From positions 1 to 31,440 of IMG/VR virus record IMGVR_UViG_3300010413_000155: 31,440 nucleotides of DNA; one strand, given 5' to 3'. This DNA comes from a virus. Shown piece after piece: positions 16,468 through 26,100 of this stretch (the stretch's first letter is position 1; each line of letters starts with the position of its first letter). Both the position numbers and the translations under genes were made by a program. A model generated the notes under the pieces. The model was not told the origin of the DNA. It ran no database searches and saw nothing but the letters and a program-made list of their open reading frames with translations.

Positions 16468-17196
16468 TTATACAGTCCAGTCCACATAGCCGACAGCCTT
16501 CATGTAATCAACTTCAAGTACGCTGGCAGCCGCAGACCTGTTTTCGATACCAAGACACATCCACCCGACATCTGCCGGAGTAACCACTGAGTTGACAGCC
16601 TTGATTAACCTGCCATTGAGATAGACTTCACCGTTTCCGTCAGTGCTGACGTACACACGGACTACATCATACTCATCATTGACAGCCGCTTCATTAGCTC
16701 TTGTGCCATTGGCATCCGCAGAGCTATTAACTGCCCCTCCGTCACCGAACACAGCCCTCCAGTCATCGGTTGTACCATCAGAGTCAAACTGCAATCCTAT
16801 GATTCCACCAGAACCATTGTAGGTCATGGTGGCAGTAGCGAACTCTGCTGGCATTACAGGAGTGGTCGCATCCAGTGTTTCAGACCATCCACAATAAACT
16901 GCCCCTGTGGTAATGTCAGCCATCTTGAACCTTGCCTCAAGGTAAACGCCCCCATCGGCAGGCTTAAACGGGCCAATCATCAGGAAACAGTTATCGTTGT
17001 CTGCTGTATCAGTTGTGATAGCCAACACACCACCTGGCTCATCCGTAGTGGCAGCGAAGCTACCCTCATTAACTGATACATAATTTACGCCATTACTGCC
17101 ACATGGCAGCATGGTCGTACCCATCGTTGCAGTTTCAAATCCCATGAAGTGATCTTCAACTACAATCTTCCCACATTCTCCAATATTAGTAGGCAT
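16468..17196 (-). CDS. LamG/concanavalin-A-like jelly-roll virion protein
   Basis: A 242-residue protein that reads as a LamG-like beta sandwich: EDHFMGFETATMG at the start, LAITTDTADNDNCFLMIGPFKPADGGVYLEARFKMAD, a central FDSDGTTDDWRAVFGDGG, and YDVVRVYVSTDGNGEVYLNGRLIKAV near the end. Such proteins occur in phage head operons near the capsid gene, where they may bind glycans or decorate the shell. The first 11 nt overlap the end of the HNH gene, and the ribosome site (AAAGGAG) lies inside the HNH coding sequence. Confidence 0.7.
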   Translation of the reverse strand: MPTNIGECGKIVVEDHFMGFETATMGTTMLPCGSNGVNYVSVNEGSFAATTDEPGGVLAITTDTADNDNCFLMIGPFKPADGGVYLEARFKMADITTGAVYCGWSETLDATTPVMPAEFATATMTYNGSGGIIGLQFDSDGTTDDWRAVFGDGGAVNSSADANGTRANEAAVNDEYDVVRVYVSTDGNGEVYLNGRLIKAVNSVVTPADVGWMCLGIENRSAAASVLEVDYMKAVGYVDWTV

Positions 17197-17728
17197 TCTT
17201 TATTCTCCTTTCTATGCCTTCTATTTGTTGTTCAAGTTCCCTAATTCTTTTTTGGTAAGGTTCAACAATGAGCCTCGGATTATGGTGATTTTTTGGCATT
17301 GCCTGAAGGTTAATGATTCTATTATCATCTTTAATCCCATTGAGGTGATGTACAATCCATCTCTCAGGCAACGGACCGTTTGCTTCTTCCCATACAAGTA
17401 TATGCTCTGCCCTATATGGATGGTTTCTCCCACGCTTTTCTTCTGTCCTAACATAGACATACCCACTATAGCGTGATTTACCACCTTTCCAATTTGGGTT
17501 TTTCTCCCTACGAAAGTAACCAGTGCGAGCCTTGTTATCACATTCTCTACATCTAGTAGACCTTCGCATAATCTTTTTCCCACAATCAACGCATTCTCCT
17601 GTATGCCTTTCCTCGTATCTTTGAAACCTATCTTTACCTTTAAGTTCCTTACACAGAGGACACCACTTAGCATCAGACCTTTTTGCCTCAAAGTACTTAC
17701 CACAACATTGACACAATACCGTTGCCAT
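17186..17728 (-). CDS. Free-standing HNH homing endonuclease
   Basis: A 180-residue protein. Residues 1-60 carry two or three Cys knuckles (CQCC, CPLC, then CVDC and CREC) for zinc. Residues about 85-150 form an HNH_3-type nuclease: GYVYVRTEE, YRAEHILVWEEANGPLP, HHLNGIKDDNRIINL and NHHNPR. The motif keeps the paired His of HHLNG and the Asn of DNRIINL. The C-terminal 30 residues are a basic coiled coil, probably for DNA binding. It sits between the capsid gene and the LamG-like gene, has its own promoter, and its end supplies the ribosome site of the next gene, so it fits the operon seamlessly. Confidence 0.9.
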   Translation of the reverse strand: MATVLCQCCGKYFEAKRSDAKWCPLCKELKGKDRFQRYEERHTGECVDCGKKIMRRSTRCRECDNKARTGYFRREKNPNWKGGKSRYSGYVYVRTEEKRGRNHPYRAEHILVWEEANGPLPERWIVHHLNGIKDDNRIINLQAMPKNHHNPRLIVEPYQKRIRELEQQIEGIERRIKNAY

Positions 17729-17748
17729 ACTATACCTCCTTTGTTTTC

Positions 17749-17777
17749 AGTATAGTTTGTTGGTTTATTTGTGTCAA
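17749..17777 (-). promoter_or_regulatory. Consensus promoter TTGACA-17-TATACT for the HNH gene
   Basis: On the minus strand TTGACA (17772-17777), 17 bp, TATACT (17749-17754). The expected start lies about 14 nt before the ATG at 17728, leaving room for the AAAGGAGGT site. Same hexamers and spacing as the promoter at 3863-3891. Confidence 0.85.
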
Positions 17778-17812
17778 TAACCCTAGATACCATCGTATTT
17801 ATCCTACCAAAC

Positions 17813-18182
17813 CTACGAAGTAGGGGCTGTTGCGTCAGATTTTATTTCCATCACCCACGAAGTGCCAGCGCGCATCCCATAGGCATACTCATCGTAGTGG
17901 AATACATCAGTTGCTCCACCACCGACATGCTCCTGCCGTACCATAACCAGCCTTGGAGCCATGCCCTGTACCAGAATTATGCCCATCTGTGCAAACACCC
18001 CACCGATGGCATCATCAGCACTGTCAATGGTAATGTTGCCATCCTCGTAAACTTCAACTCCGGCAATCGGGAGTTGGAAGCCTGTAGTGAACACACGCGC
18101 TGTCGGCCCCTCATTCAGCACATAAGTGCCGACACCAGCTACCAATTCATCGAATAAATCCTTGCTTACTGTTACTTGTTGA
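17813..18182 (-). CDS. Major capsid protein, exon 2
   Basis: C-terminal part of the capsid protein, joined to exon 1 at 18938-19479 by removal of the intron. It reads QQVTVSKDLFDELVAGVGTY, then FTTGFQLPIAGVEVYEDG, ITIDSADDAIGGVFAQMG and the ending YGMRAGTSWVMEIKSDATAP. The closing pattern (IxID...AxxAxF, then G...W...ITSDATxPT) is typical of HK97-fold capsid proteins of podovirus type. An open frame continues 5' into the intron for about 240 codons, but that stretch is antisense to the endonuclease gene and is not protein-coding on this strand. Exact exon start is inferred: with exon 1 ending in phase 2, T18182 preceded by G18183 keeps the frame. Confidence 0.8.
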
Positions 18183-18207
18183 CTGTAAAGTTTATCTCTG
18201 TTATAAT
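18179..18207 (+). promoter_or_regulatory. Consensus promoter TTGACT-17-TATAAT for the intron endonuclease
   Basis: On the plus strand TTGACT (18179-18184), 17 bp, TATAAT (18202-18207). The -10 box is perfect and the -35 matches 5/6. The start would fall near 18214, only about 13 nt before the ATG at 18227. The -35 box overlaps the proposed intron-exon border. Confidence 0.85.
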
Positions 18208-18937
18208 GTTTACAGAAGGAGGATGTATGCAATCTTTTAATGATATTAATGGTAATCCTATTGACCCAATTTGGGTAGCTGAATTCTGTGGATTCTTTAT
18301 GGGAGAAGGCACTATAGGCATCTATTGTTCTACAAGAAGCTATAGAGGTTCTAGGAATAGATATTATTTTCATGCTAGTGCTTCTATTACACAAAGAGAC
18401 GATTGCGGTGATGTGCTTAAAGAATTCTATGATAAGTTTGGAGGATGCCTTACATCTGCTGGAAGTGAAAATTTCACCAATCCACTTGCTTATAATTACA
18501 ATCGCAAACCTCAAATTACTTGGAGAGTTGGCAATCGTAATACTGTAAAACTTATCGTTGATATTCTTCGCACTTCTAAAATTAATCACAGCAAATCCAA
18601 TATCCTTGATGTCATGGATGAATTCCTTGCTTTGCCTAGAATAAGAGGTAAGCACATTTCTGATGATGAATTCAACATTATGAATGAATTGTACGAAAAA
18701 TCTAAAAGATTGCATCTTTATAACAAAACTTAACAGCGGGCTAGTCATTTCTGCATAGCCTCTATTGGTTCGTTTCCCAATAGTTCGGACTATATCTTTA
18801 CCCTTCTGCCAAAAGACAGGATGGGGTATGGAGTGCATAGTCTCTACACCTTCCTTATATAAGGCTCGGCTCGGTATTGGCATCACAGCGTTCACCGAAT
18901 TCTCTCCATTCCAAACACTCAATTCCTTGAGGTACAG
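18183..18937 (-). mobile_element. Group I intron in the major capsid gene (borders approximate)
   Basis: A self-splicing intron about 755 nt long on the minus strand. Conserved core elements are visible: a Q-like AAUACCGAGCCGAG, an R-like GUAGAGACUA (18838-18847) and an S-like AAGAUAUAGUCC (18787-18798), with P7 formed by GACUAU and AUAGUC. A 7-bp P9-like hairpin CTATTGG/CCAATAG lies at 18762-18783. The core occupies about 18735-18930, and the endonuclease gene fills most of the rest. The last base is taken as G18183. The 5' border is after U18938 or U18941; both keep exon phase. P1/P10 pairing could not be settled by eye, so allow about 20 nt of error. Confidence 0.85.
18227..18733 (+). CDS. 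Intron-encoded LAGLIDADG homing endonuclease (antisense to the intron)
   Basis: A 168-residue protein on the plus strand, the only confident plus-strand gene in the window. One LAGLIDADG motif is seen as WVAEFCGFFMGEGTIGI (about residues 16-32), with Glu of GEG in the catalytic position. The rest follows the LAGLIDADG_1 pattern: a beta region (YYFHASASITQR), VLKEFYDKFGG, TWRVGNRNTVKLIVDIL, then a C-terminal helical end. A single motif implies a homodimer cutting a near-palindromic site, expected at the intronless capsid junction. The ATG at 18227 has AGAAGGAGGA directly upstream. An ATG at 18176 lies before the promoter and is rejected. Confidence 0.9.
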   Translation: MQSFNDINGNPIDPIWVAEFCGFFMGEGTIGIYCSTRSYRGSRNRYYFHASASITQRDDCGDVLKEFYDKFGGCLTSAGSENFTNPLAYNYNRKPQITWRVGNRNTVKLIVDILRTSKINHSKSNILDVMDEFLALPRIRGKHISDDEFNIMNELYEKSKRLHLYNKT

Positions 18938-19479
18938 ACCAAGTTTTCACCAATCTGGAAGCCGTGCAGTACACATCTGTAAGGGGGTGGGCCGGGTTCA
19001 GTCGTGTTGCTGGAGATGTTATACTTCGCAGCAGCGATATAGCCACTGTTGAGAGTACCACCAGCACCGGGGCTTGCCGTTGTAGCACCACTGTCAAGTT
19101 CAGTCAGCCCATCCTTATCCTTCTTGCGTTGGATAGCGTTCTGAGCCAACTGCCCTATCTGTGAATACACATTGGCGGAAATCCTTGCCGCAACCCTGTC
19201 GGGTATCCTCGTCTGGATACCGACTTGCGTAGGCGTGATGGTGAGCAATGTGTCCGCAATCTGCTGTGGGTTGTTCAGTTCCGTAGTTTCAGCGATACCC
19301 TGAGCCTCCAACTGGGATAGCGAAATCTCGTTCCAGTCAAGCCCTGCACCTGTCCCCAACGTAACATTGTCCACAAGTTGAGACATGACACCATCAAACT
19401 CCCTGACTATTCTTGCTGACGCTATCATCTTAGGAAGGCTGTCAGTAAGAGAGCCAGTAACAGTCATACCTGTGGTCAT
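18938..19479 (-). CDS. Major capsid protein, exon 1
   Basis: N-terminal part of the capsid protein; joined to exon 2 at 17813-18182 it gives about 303 residues. It reads MTTGMTVTGSLTDSLPKMI, LDWNEISLSQLEAQGIAETTELNNPQQI, LTITPTQVGIQTRIPDRVAARISANVYSQIGQLAQNAI and ends near YRCVLHGFQIGENL. The E-loop-like section and long helix with RISANVYSQIGQLA are typical of HK97-fold capsid proteins, and the VLH segment corresponds to the family VLHP motif. Without splicing the frame stops at 18919 after six intron-derived residues or fewer. AAGGAGGAAGAAGG precedes the ATG. It follows the scaffold gene directly. Confidence 0.85.
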
Positions 19480-19491
19480 CCTTCTTCCTCC

Positions 19492-20193
19492 TTATTTAAC
19501 TAGCCCTAGCTTCTTAGCTCTGGCCATGTTCTGCTTGTCCAGTTTGAGCGTACCGTTCCCGATAAGCTCAATGAACTTCGCATCACTGTAACCTCCCCCA
19601 CTTGTCACACCAGTGTCCGGCTTGCCTCTCTCGGTCTGCTCATTCACAGTACCAAATTGTTTACAGAAGGATTCCATCTGCTCCCTGCTCCCGTCTGTCC
19701 ATTTGATAAGGTCCTCACGATTAGCCGTGAACTTCCCCTCCGCTAGAAAGGCATCCACATCCCTCGCCTTTATATAGGGTTTCAATTCCTCCCTCGCCTT
19801 ATCCACTTCCGCCTGTTGGGCCTGCAAATTCTTTTCCCTCTGTGTCAGGGTGGCTTCGCCTTCTCTCCTTGATTTGTCTTGCTGGTACTTCTGCCAGAAT
19901 CCAGGCTCGGTTTTCTCCCGTTCTCTTGCTTCCTCTTCAGCCCTTCTCTCTGCTTCTGCGGTACTCTTGGCTACACTAGCCTCCAATTCCGAGATGCGGT
20001 CAAGAGCCTTGGCTAAATTGGCCTCAGATTCCGAGAGTTTCTTTGCCCTCCCCTTGGATGCTTCGGCATCCTTTCGCAACTTCTCAAGTTCAAGGTTGGC
20101 ATCAGTCGTGGGTTCTTGCGCCTCAGTATTCACTTCGCCACTGTCGGTACTTGCCGTGCTTTCGCTAACAATGGTTGCGCTTTCGTCAGGCAT
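19492..20193 (-). CDS. Capsid scaffolding protein
   Basis: A 233-residue protein. The N-terminal 30 residues are acidic and disordered; residues about 35-130 form a continuous coiled coil (LELEKLRKDAEASKGRAKKLSESEANLAK..., REREKTEPGFWQKYQQ, REKNLQAQQAEVDKAREEL). The C-terminal part ends with a small basic helix (KLDKQNMARAKKLGLVK), as expected for binding to the capsid inner face. Position directly before the capsid gene is standard. Its start overlaps the end of the giant gene by 8 nt, with an AAAGGAGACA site inside it. No protease motif is visible. Confidence 0.85.
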   Translation of the reverse strand: MPDESATIVSESTASTDSGEVNTEAQEPTTDANLELEKLRKDAEASKGRAKKLSESEANLAKALDRISELEASVAKSTAEAERRAEEEAREREKTEPGFWQKYQQDKSRREGEATLTQREKNLQAQQAEVDKAREELKPYIKARDVDAFLAEGKFTANREDLIKWTDGSREQMESFCKQFGTVNEQTERGKPDTGVTSGGGYSDAKFIELIGNGTLKLDKQNMARAKKLGLVK

Positions 20194-23100
20194 TTACTGT
20201 CTCCTTTCTTAATTCCTTTCTTATTTCAGTGGGCGATATGCCCAGTCTGAGCATTTGATATATGTAAGTGGCGTACATCGGGTAGGCATCGAACAGCGCA
20301 GGGTAATGCTTCCTGTACCATTCAAGCGTCTTGTAGTCGGCATCGGATGGCTGTAGCTTCCCTGTCTCTGCCTCGTACTCAGTCTTTTGTTCGCCACTCG
20401 GCCACTTCTCATTAGAATATACAGGCTCTATCCTTCTCGGGGTCGAGCCAGTCTGCTGCATGATTCCCTCGGTAGGGGCAACAGTCCCACCTGCCTCTGT
20501 AGTGCCTGCTGTACCCCTCTCAAACTCGTATCCGGCAGGAGTATACCACTCACCTGGTAGAAGGCCACCATACGCATAACCAGCGCTAGTTGCAAGGCTG
20601 GCAGCAGAAGCTCCTACACTTCCTTTGCCACCACTACTACCACCACCGACAGGAGTTAAATCATCCCACTCCATAATATCCTGCACGGCAAGGAAGAAAT
20701 CATAATGGTTCCACAGCCATGACTTCCTTGCATTTCCTGTAAGCCCTGCCAGTTTGTATTCGACAAAGGTATCTACCCATTCTTCAGGGATGGCATTCTC
20801 GTAAGCCTCTCGATACCTCCTATCTCTAGCGTAGGTCGGGTTCTCAATGAGATATGCTTCTCTCTCCGACTTGCTCTTCAGGTCATCATAGACAGCATCC
20901 TCATTCGCATAAGTTACATCAATCTCCAGTTTTGCGATATACGCTTCCTTCGATGTGTACTTGCTATAATCTATCGGCTTCCACCTTTGTGTTTCCTTTG
21001 GAAGTTCATTCTTCATAAACTCGTTTAGTTCGGAATGGGTAAGCCTGAAATACCTAGCCTCTGCACTAACGCCACCAAACTCGGTTACAATATTTTGATA
21101 CTCTATATGCGTGTTTCTCATATCCTTCGGTATGCCCATCGTGTATGTATTATCAAGGAACTTCGCCTGTTGAAAATCAAAGTTATCAGGATTTGCCCAG
21201 AAAGCATCCCTCTCGTCTTTTGTCACAAGCGCATCATACTCATCAATCTTGTCAGCCCAATCTACCTGATACTGATAATGCGCCTGTAAAGTCTCATCAT
21301 CCATGATTCCTTCAGAATCAAGCACCGGTTTCCAGTCAACAAACGATGTTTCACCAACACCCCACTTCTCAAAGACATCATGTTTCATCTTATAAAGATT
21401 GGCCTCTGCACTTCCGGCACTATGTTCATTGACAATCTCTTTGTATTCCATCCACTGAGACATGAGGGTTTCTATTGGGTTATCGCCTAATGTTGCAAGT
21501 TCCGCTTCACTCAATCCTGAAATGAAAGCCTCTGTATCTTTAATATCTCGATACCATTCTCTCTCATAGGTGGCTATTCGGTAGGCATCTGCGTTTTCAT
21601 AGCCTGTTACTTTCCCTGCCCAAAACTTTTCTCTCTCGCTGTCAAGTTGGAGAGAATCATAATATTCATCATAGGCCGCCCAATCAATATTTATCTTCAG
21701 AACATTGACATTATCATCAGGCTTTTTCAAACCTGCCGAGTTCCAGTTCCCAGGCTGCGAAGCCCACTCAAAGAAATCATCATGGGTAAGCAGAAAATAT
21801 TTGGCCTCCGAACTACTTGCAGTAAACTCGTCAACTGTCCTGATATACTCAAAGTAATCTGGAGCTATAGCACTCGGAACCATCTTCTGTACCCAATCCT
21901 CAGATAGCCCAAGTTCATCCACCATCGTTTTTAACTTGTTATAAGCATCTTCTGTTAGTAGTTTAGATGTCTGCCCCCACAGGAACAGCATGGCATTTTC
22001 TGTAGGATGGCTCGTCAGCCATTCCTGCCTCGGGTTTACTTCCAGCTCAGGATGGTCTATAAGAAATTGCTCCTGTTCCTCTACTGCATCAAGAGCGTTG
22101 TAATCCCTGATTAATATGTATTGGTCTAGTGTAATCCTGCCATCATCATAGTAATCCTCGTAGGTATCGCCTACCCTTGGGTCTGTATTCACCTTATAGA
22201 GTTCTGTGTTGATATATTTATCATGTTCTTCCTTAATCTTCTTTGTATCAATTATGGACTTAACTATATCATTTGGCTTGTAAATTTCCTCATCGGCATA
22301 TCTGGCTATCTTGCCCCACAGCCATGCCATATCCTTAATCTCACCCTCATTACCATCAGGGTCAAGGTTGCCGAGTTCCTTAATCATCCGATTGAAATAG
22401 GTATCATCAATGTTAATAGCGTTTACACCAAGCATTTGAGATATTAAGTCCTCAAGTATCTTGTATTCCTTGCCTAGCCTTATGTCCTCAAGTACCTGCC
22501 CCATAGCCAAAGGCAATGTCCCCTCAATCTCATAGTATAATAACCTTCCAAGATTTTCAGGCCATCCACCTTTAACTATTTTGTATCCCCAATAATCTGC
22601 GTTTCTAATTAAGTCAAATTGCGTTCTTATTGCAGGATTCATTCTATTCATAATCCAGTTATACATACCACCAAAAGGCACAGGGAATGAACTGTAATCT
22701 TTGTCAGATACTTTAATTTTTTGAGGGAACATCATGCGGAATAAACCACGATAAGGCCCACCAAGCGGAATACGGAAGTCACCCACCATGAGACAAAGGA
22801 ACTTACCATTTCTAGGATTGGGATTGATGGCATCAAAGGCTGCTTCCCATGGGTCCTCGTCATCTCCTGCATTTATGGCAGCAGAGGTTGCACAAGCAAA
22901 CATCGCAAATGCTGCCCCTGTCATCATAACCTGCATTGACAACTTTTCTTTCGCAGTTAGTTGTTGACCTGTGAACATCTTAGCAAAACCTTGTGTAGTC
23001 TCATACATTAATTTCGCTGGTTCCATCATAAAGGAATACGATGTTGGTAAAGTCCTCAGAAGTTTTGCTCTTGCTGGTGATTGTCCCTCAAGAACTCTAT

Positions 23101-26100
23101 TTGCCATAGGGAATACTTGGCTAGTAATTGCATGGGCAGTTATCTCAGCATCCATCCTTGGCAATCCTGCGTTCATCAGTTGATTAGTTTTAGCTATCCA
23201 CATATTGTACTTATGCATACGAAGCCAACCAAACATACTGTCAACAAATTTGTCATAGATATGAATTTTCTTCAGCCACTCAGCACGATATTCCTCAACT
23301 GTATTACCGATTGTCATACCTTCAAGCGCTGCAAATCTTGAAATTCTTTCCTGATCTTCCATTGCTCTTTGAGTTATATAATCCTTAGAAAACGGATAGA
23401 GTGGATTTTTATTATTCATTATCCCTTTTACTTCAAGAGCAGTAACTTTTATGGTATTAATTGGGTCGAACAATAATCCTAGTACACCTTGAATTGATAT
23501 TGGCGAACCATCAGGCCCAAAAGCAATACGCCTTAACTGGTCAAAGAAATTAACAAGCGAGTTGCTTCTTGAATTTCTGCTACTCTCTATTACTGGGATC
23601 AAATCTTGCTTATAATATTTATTAGTGAAAGATATATTTTCCATACTAACATGATAATATGGTTTTAAGTTTGCAGTTTTCCATGATTTCTGTAACTTAG
23701 CCAAATCAGTTTTAACACTATCTATCTCGCTCTCCACAGCTTTTATATCCTTACCTTTATTCTTCCCACGAGATATTATTGGGTTAAGTGTTTCCTGTAA
23801 ATCAGTTAAGTCCTGATCTTCATAATCAGATTCAAGGAAAGTATCAATAGCCTCTGATTGTTTATCTTGCAATCTTGACAGTGTTCCTTTTAATGACTGT
23901 AGCTTTTTACGAAGCCCCATCATATTCTCATAAAGTTGTGGGTGCATCTCTTCCATTACTTCAAGTTTTGTTTTCCCATTTAGAACATCCCTTGCTACAT
24001 TCTTAGCAGCATAACGAGCCTTAAATGCATCCATCTGATCAATCAATATAGCTATATCCATTTGCGGGGTATATGGTTGGCCTAACTTCTGAGAGTGTAA
24101 TGTCCTATCTTTTGAAGTTTCATAATATCTAGTCTTACCTCTACCAGTTACTCCTGCCGTATATTCACTTCCCATCTTTTCAATTACATCTTCGCCTTTA
24201 TCTACATTGGGGAGAAAGGCCCCATTTGGTTTTGAATCAAACCTACCAATTCTATCCTTTTTATCTTTTATAAAATTCCTATTAACATAATCAAGCCAAT
24301 AATCGTAATGAGGATTAAGCATATTAATTACTTCTTGTTGCTTTGGCGAAATTACGTATCTATCTGGATTTTGGATTACATCCAGTAAATATCCTCTCTC
24401 TTGATATTCTTCGTGTGGGCCGATATATCTATTATCTGCTTGTTCTTTGCCATGTACCACATTTTTACCGAAAGCATCATATAACTTGGCTTTAATCTTT
24501 TCTCTACCAACATGTGATAGGGAATCAATATAAGCCTGTACCTGAGATTCTACATTCATAGATAAATGCACTACTCTTGTTTCAGGAGTATTCATTGATA
24601 ACTTTGGTTTCATAAATGCAAGCGCCTGTTTTAACCCAGGTAGTTTTGTTGATACTTTAGTCAAATCATTTGAAGGATTTAGTTCTATATTCTTATTTGA
24701 ATATTCAATAAGATTATCTCTATTCCAGCCTTTAGTTGGTTCTGCCTCATAGGAAGGTTTCGTAATCTTTGGTGGCTCTATTATATCAACCCCTTTGTCA
24801 TCCTCAGTCTTGACCTTCTTGATGGTATTCTTCTTCGGCTTGGTGACTTCAGGCTTCTTCCTTTTGCTCGAAGTTTCCTTTATCTCCTGCTCGGTCTTTG
24901 CCTTCGCCTGCGACTTCTTGACGTTCTCGATAACCTCTGCTTTAGCAACAGGCGCTTCCTCCAACTGCCTCTCCACAGTAGCCTGCTGTGCCTGCTGTGC
25001 CTCCGTAGGCGTTACACCCTCCATCGCCTCCTTCACCTGTGCAAACTGCTCGTTGGTGTAGTTCATCCACTTGCCACCTTTTATCTGAATGGCAGTGGTC
25101 TTGAGCGAGTTCTCCCTCAGTTCGGCAGGTGTCTCGGTAAGATTGGCAACATAGTCTATGACCTCTGGTTCAAACTGTGGGTTGGCTTGCTTGAAGGCAT
25201 CAAGGGTTTGTGGTTCGATTGTTGGCATTTGTTCCTTTTCAGCCTGAAGCATCTCAAGCCTTGTCGGCCTTTTACCAAAGGCTATATCCTGATACTGCTT
25301 TTGTAGGTTTGAAATCTCTACAGATAGTTCTGCCTCTCTATCACCCAATGTCTTATAATCCTCATCTGATGTTTTCCTATCAAACCTTTTTTCTCTAACT
25401 TCTCGTTTTTCCTCTTCTAACTTTGCTATCTCTTCCCTGATTGGGCGAAGTTGTATCTCGATAGGCTCTCTCATAAACCTATCTCGCTCAATCGCTGATT
25501 CGACTTCTGCTCTACGTTCAGCAGACCAAGGAGTTCCACGCAGTTGCAGGTTCTTTGTTACTAATGCAATATCTCCTGTATTAAGGAAGTTCACTGCATC
25601 TTGAATTGTTTGGAAGGGCAAAAACCCCTCCTTTATCCTATGCAATCCTTTATAATCTATCTTTGCTATTGTGTCAGTCATAAAAGACCTAAGTGCCTCT
25701 TCCTGCTCCTGCGTCTTGGAAACTGTATTTATCCATTTCTGGTAAGCATCAAACTTATCATTTATCTTTTGATTGGCAGATATAGAAATCCAGTATTCTC
25801 CTTCAGCAATACCTTGTACTGCCTCAACATCAAGCCCTATATCTTCCCCTTCAGTCTTTATTCTATTTAGTATTATCGTTTCTCTTTCAGTCGGAAGTTT
25901 CTTCAAGGTCACAGCAGGCTTGCCAATCGCCCCCAACTCCCCTGTTTCCACAACCTGCTTCAGCCCGACAAGTATCTTGGTAGGCAGGCCAATCTTGTCT
26001 GCCCTTCTCTGAAGCGTAGCCTGAATAGCCTCTCGTTGCCCCTGATTGACCGTCTGAGACATCAACCCAAGTTGCTCTATCATTGCAACCTCGATAGCCT

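Noticed and set aside
17221-17793. 190-codon minus-strand ORF
   Set aside because: Out-of-frame shadow of the HNH gene, which has clear domain motifs and a ribosome site.
17813-18922. 369-codon minus-strand ORF ending with capsid exon 2
   Set aside because: Its first two thirds are antisense to the endonuclease gene and overlap the group I core; only the final part from about 18182 is capsid sequence.
18183-18937. Intein instead of an intron
   Set aside because: The host frame is interrupted by a stop at 18919, the endonuclease is on the other strand, and RNA core elements are present.
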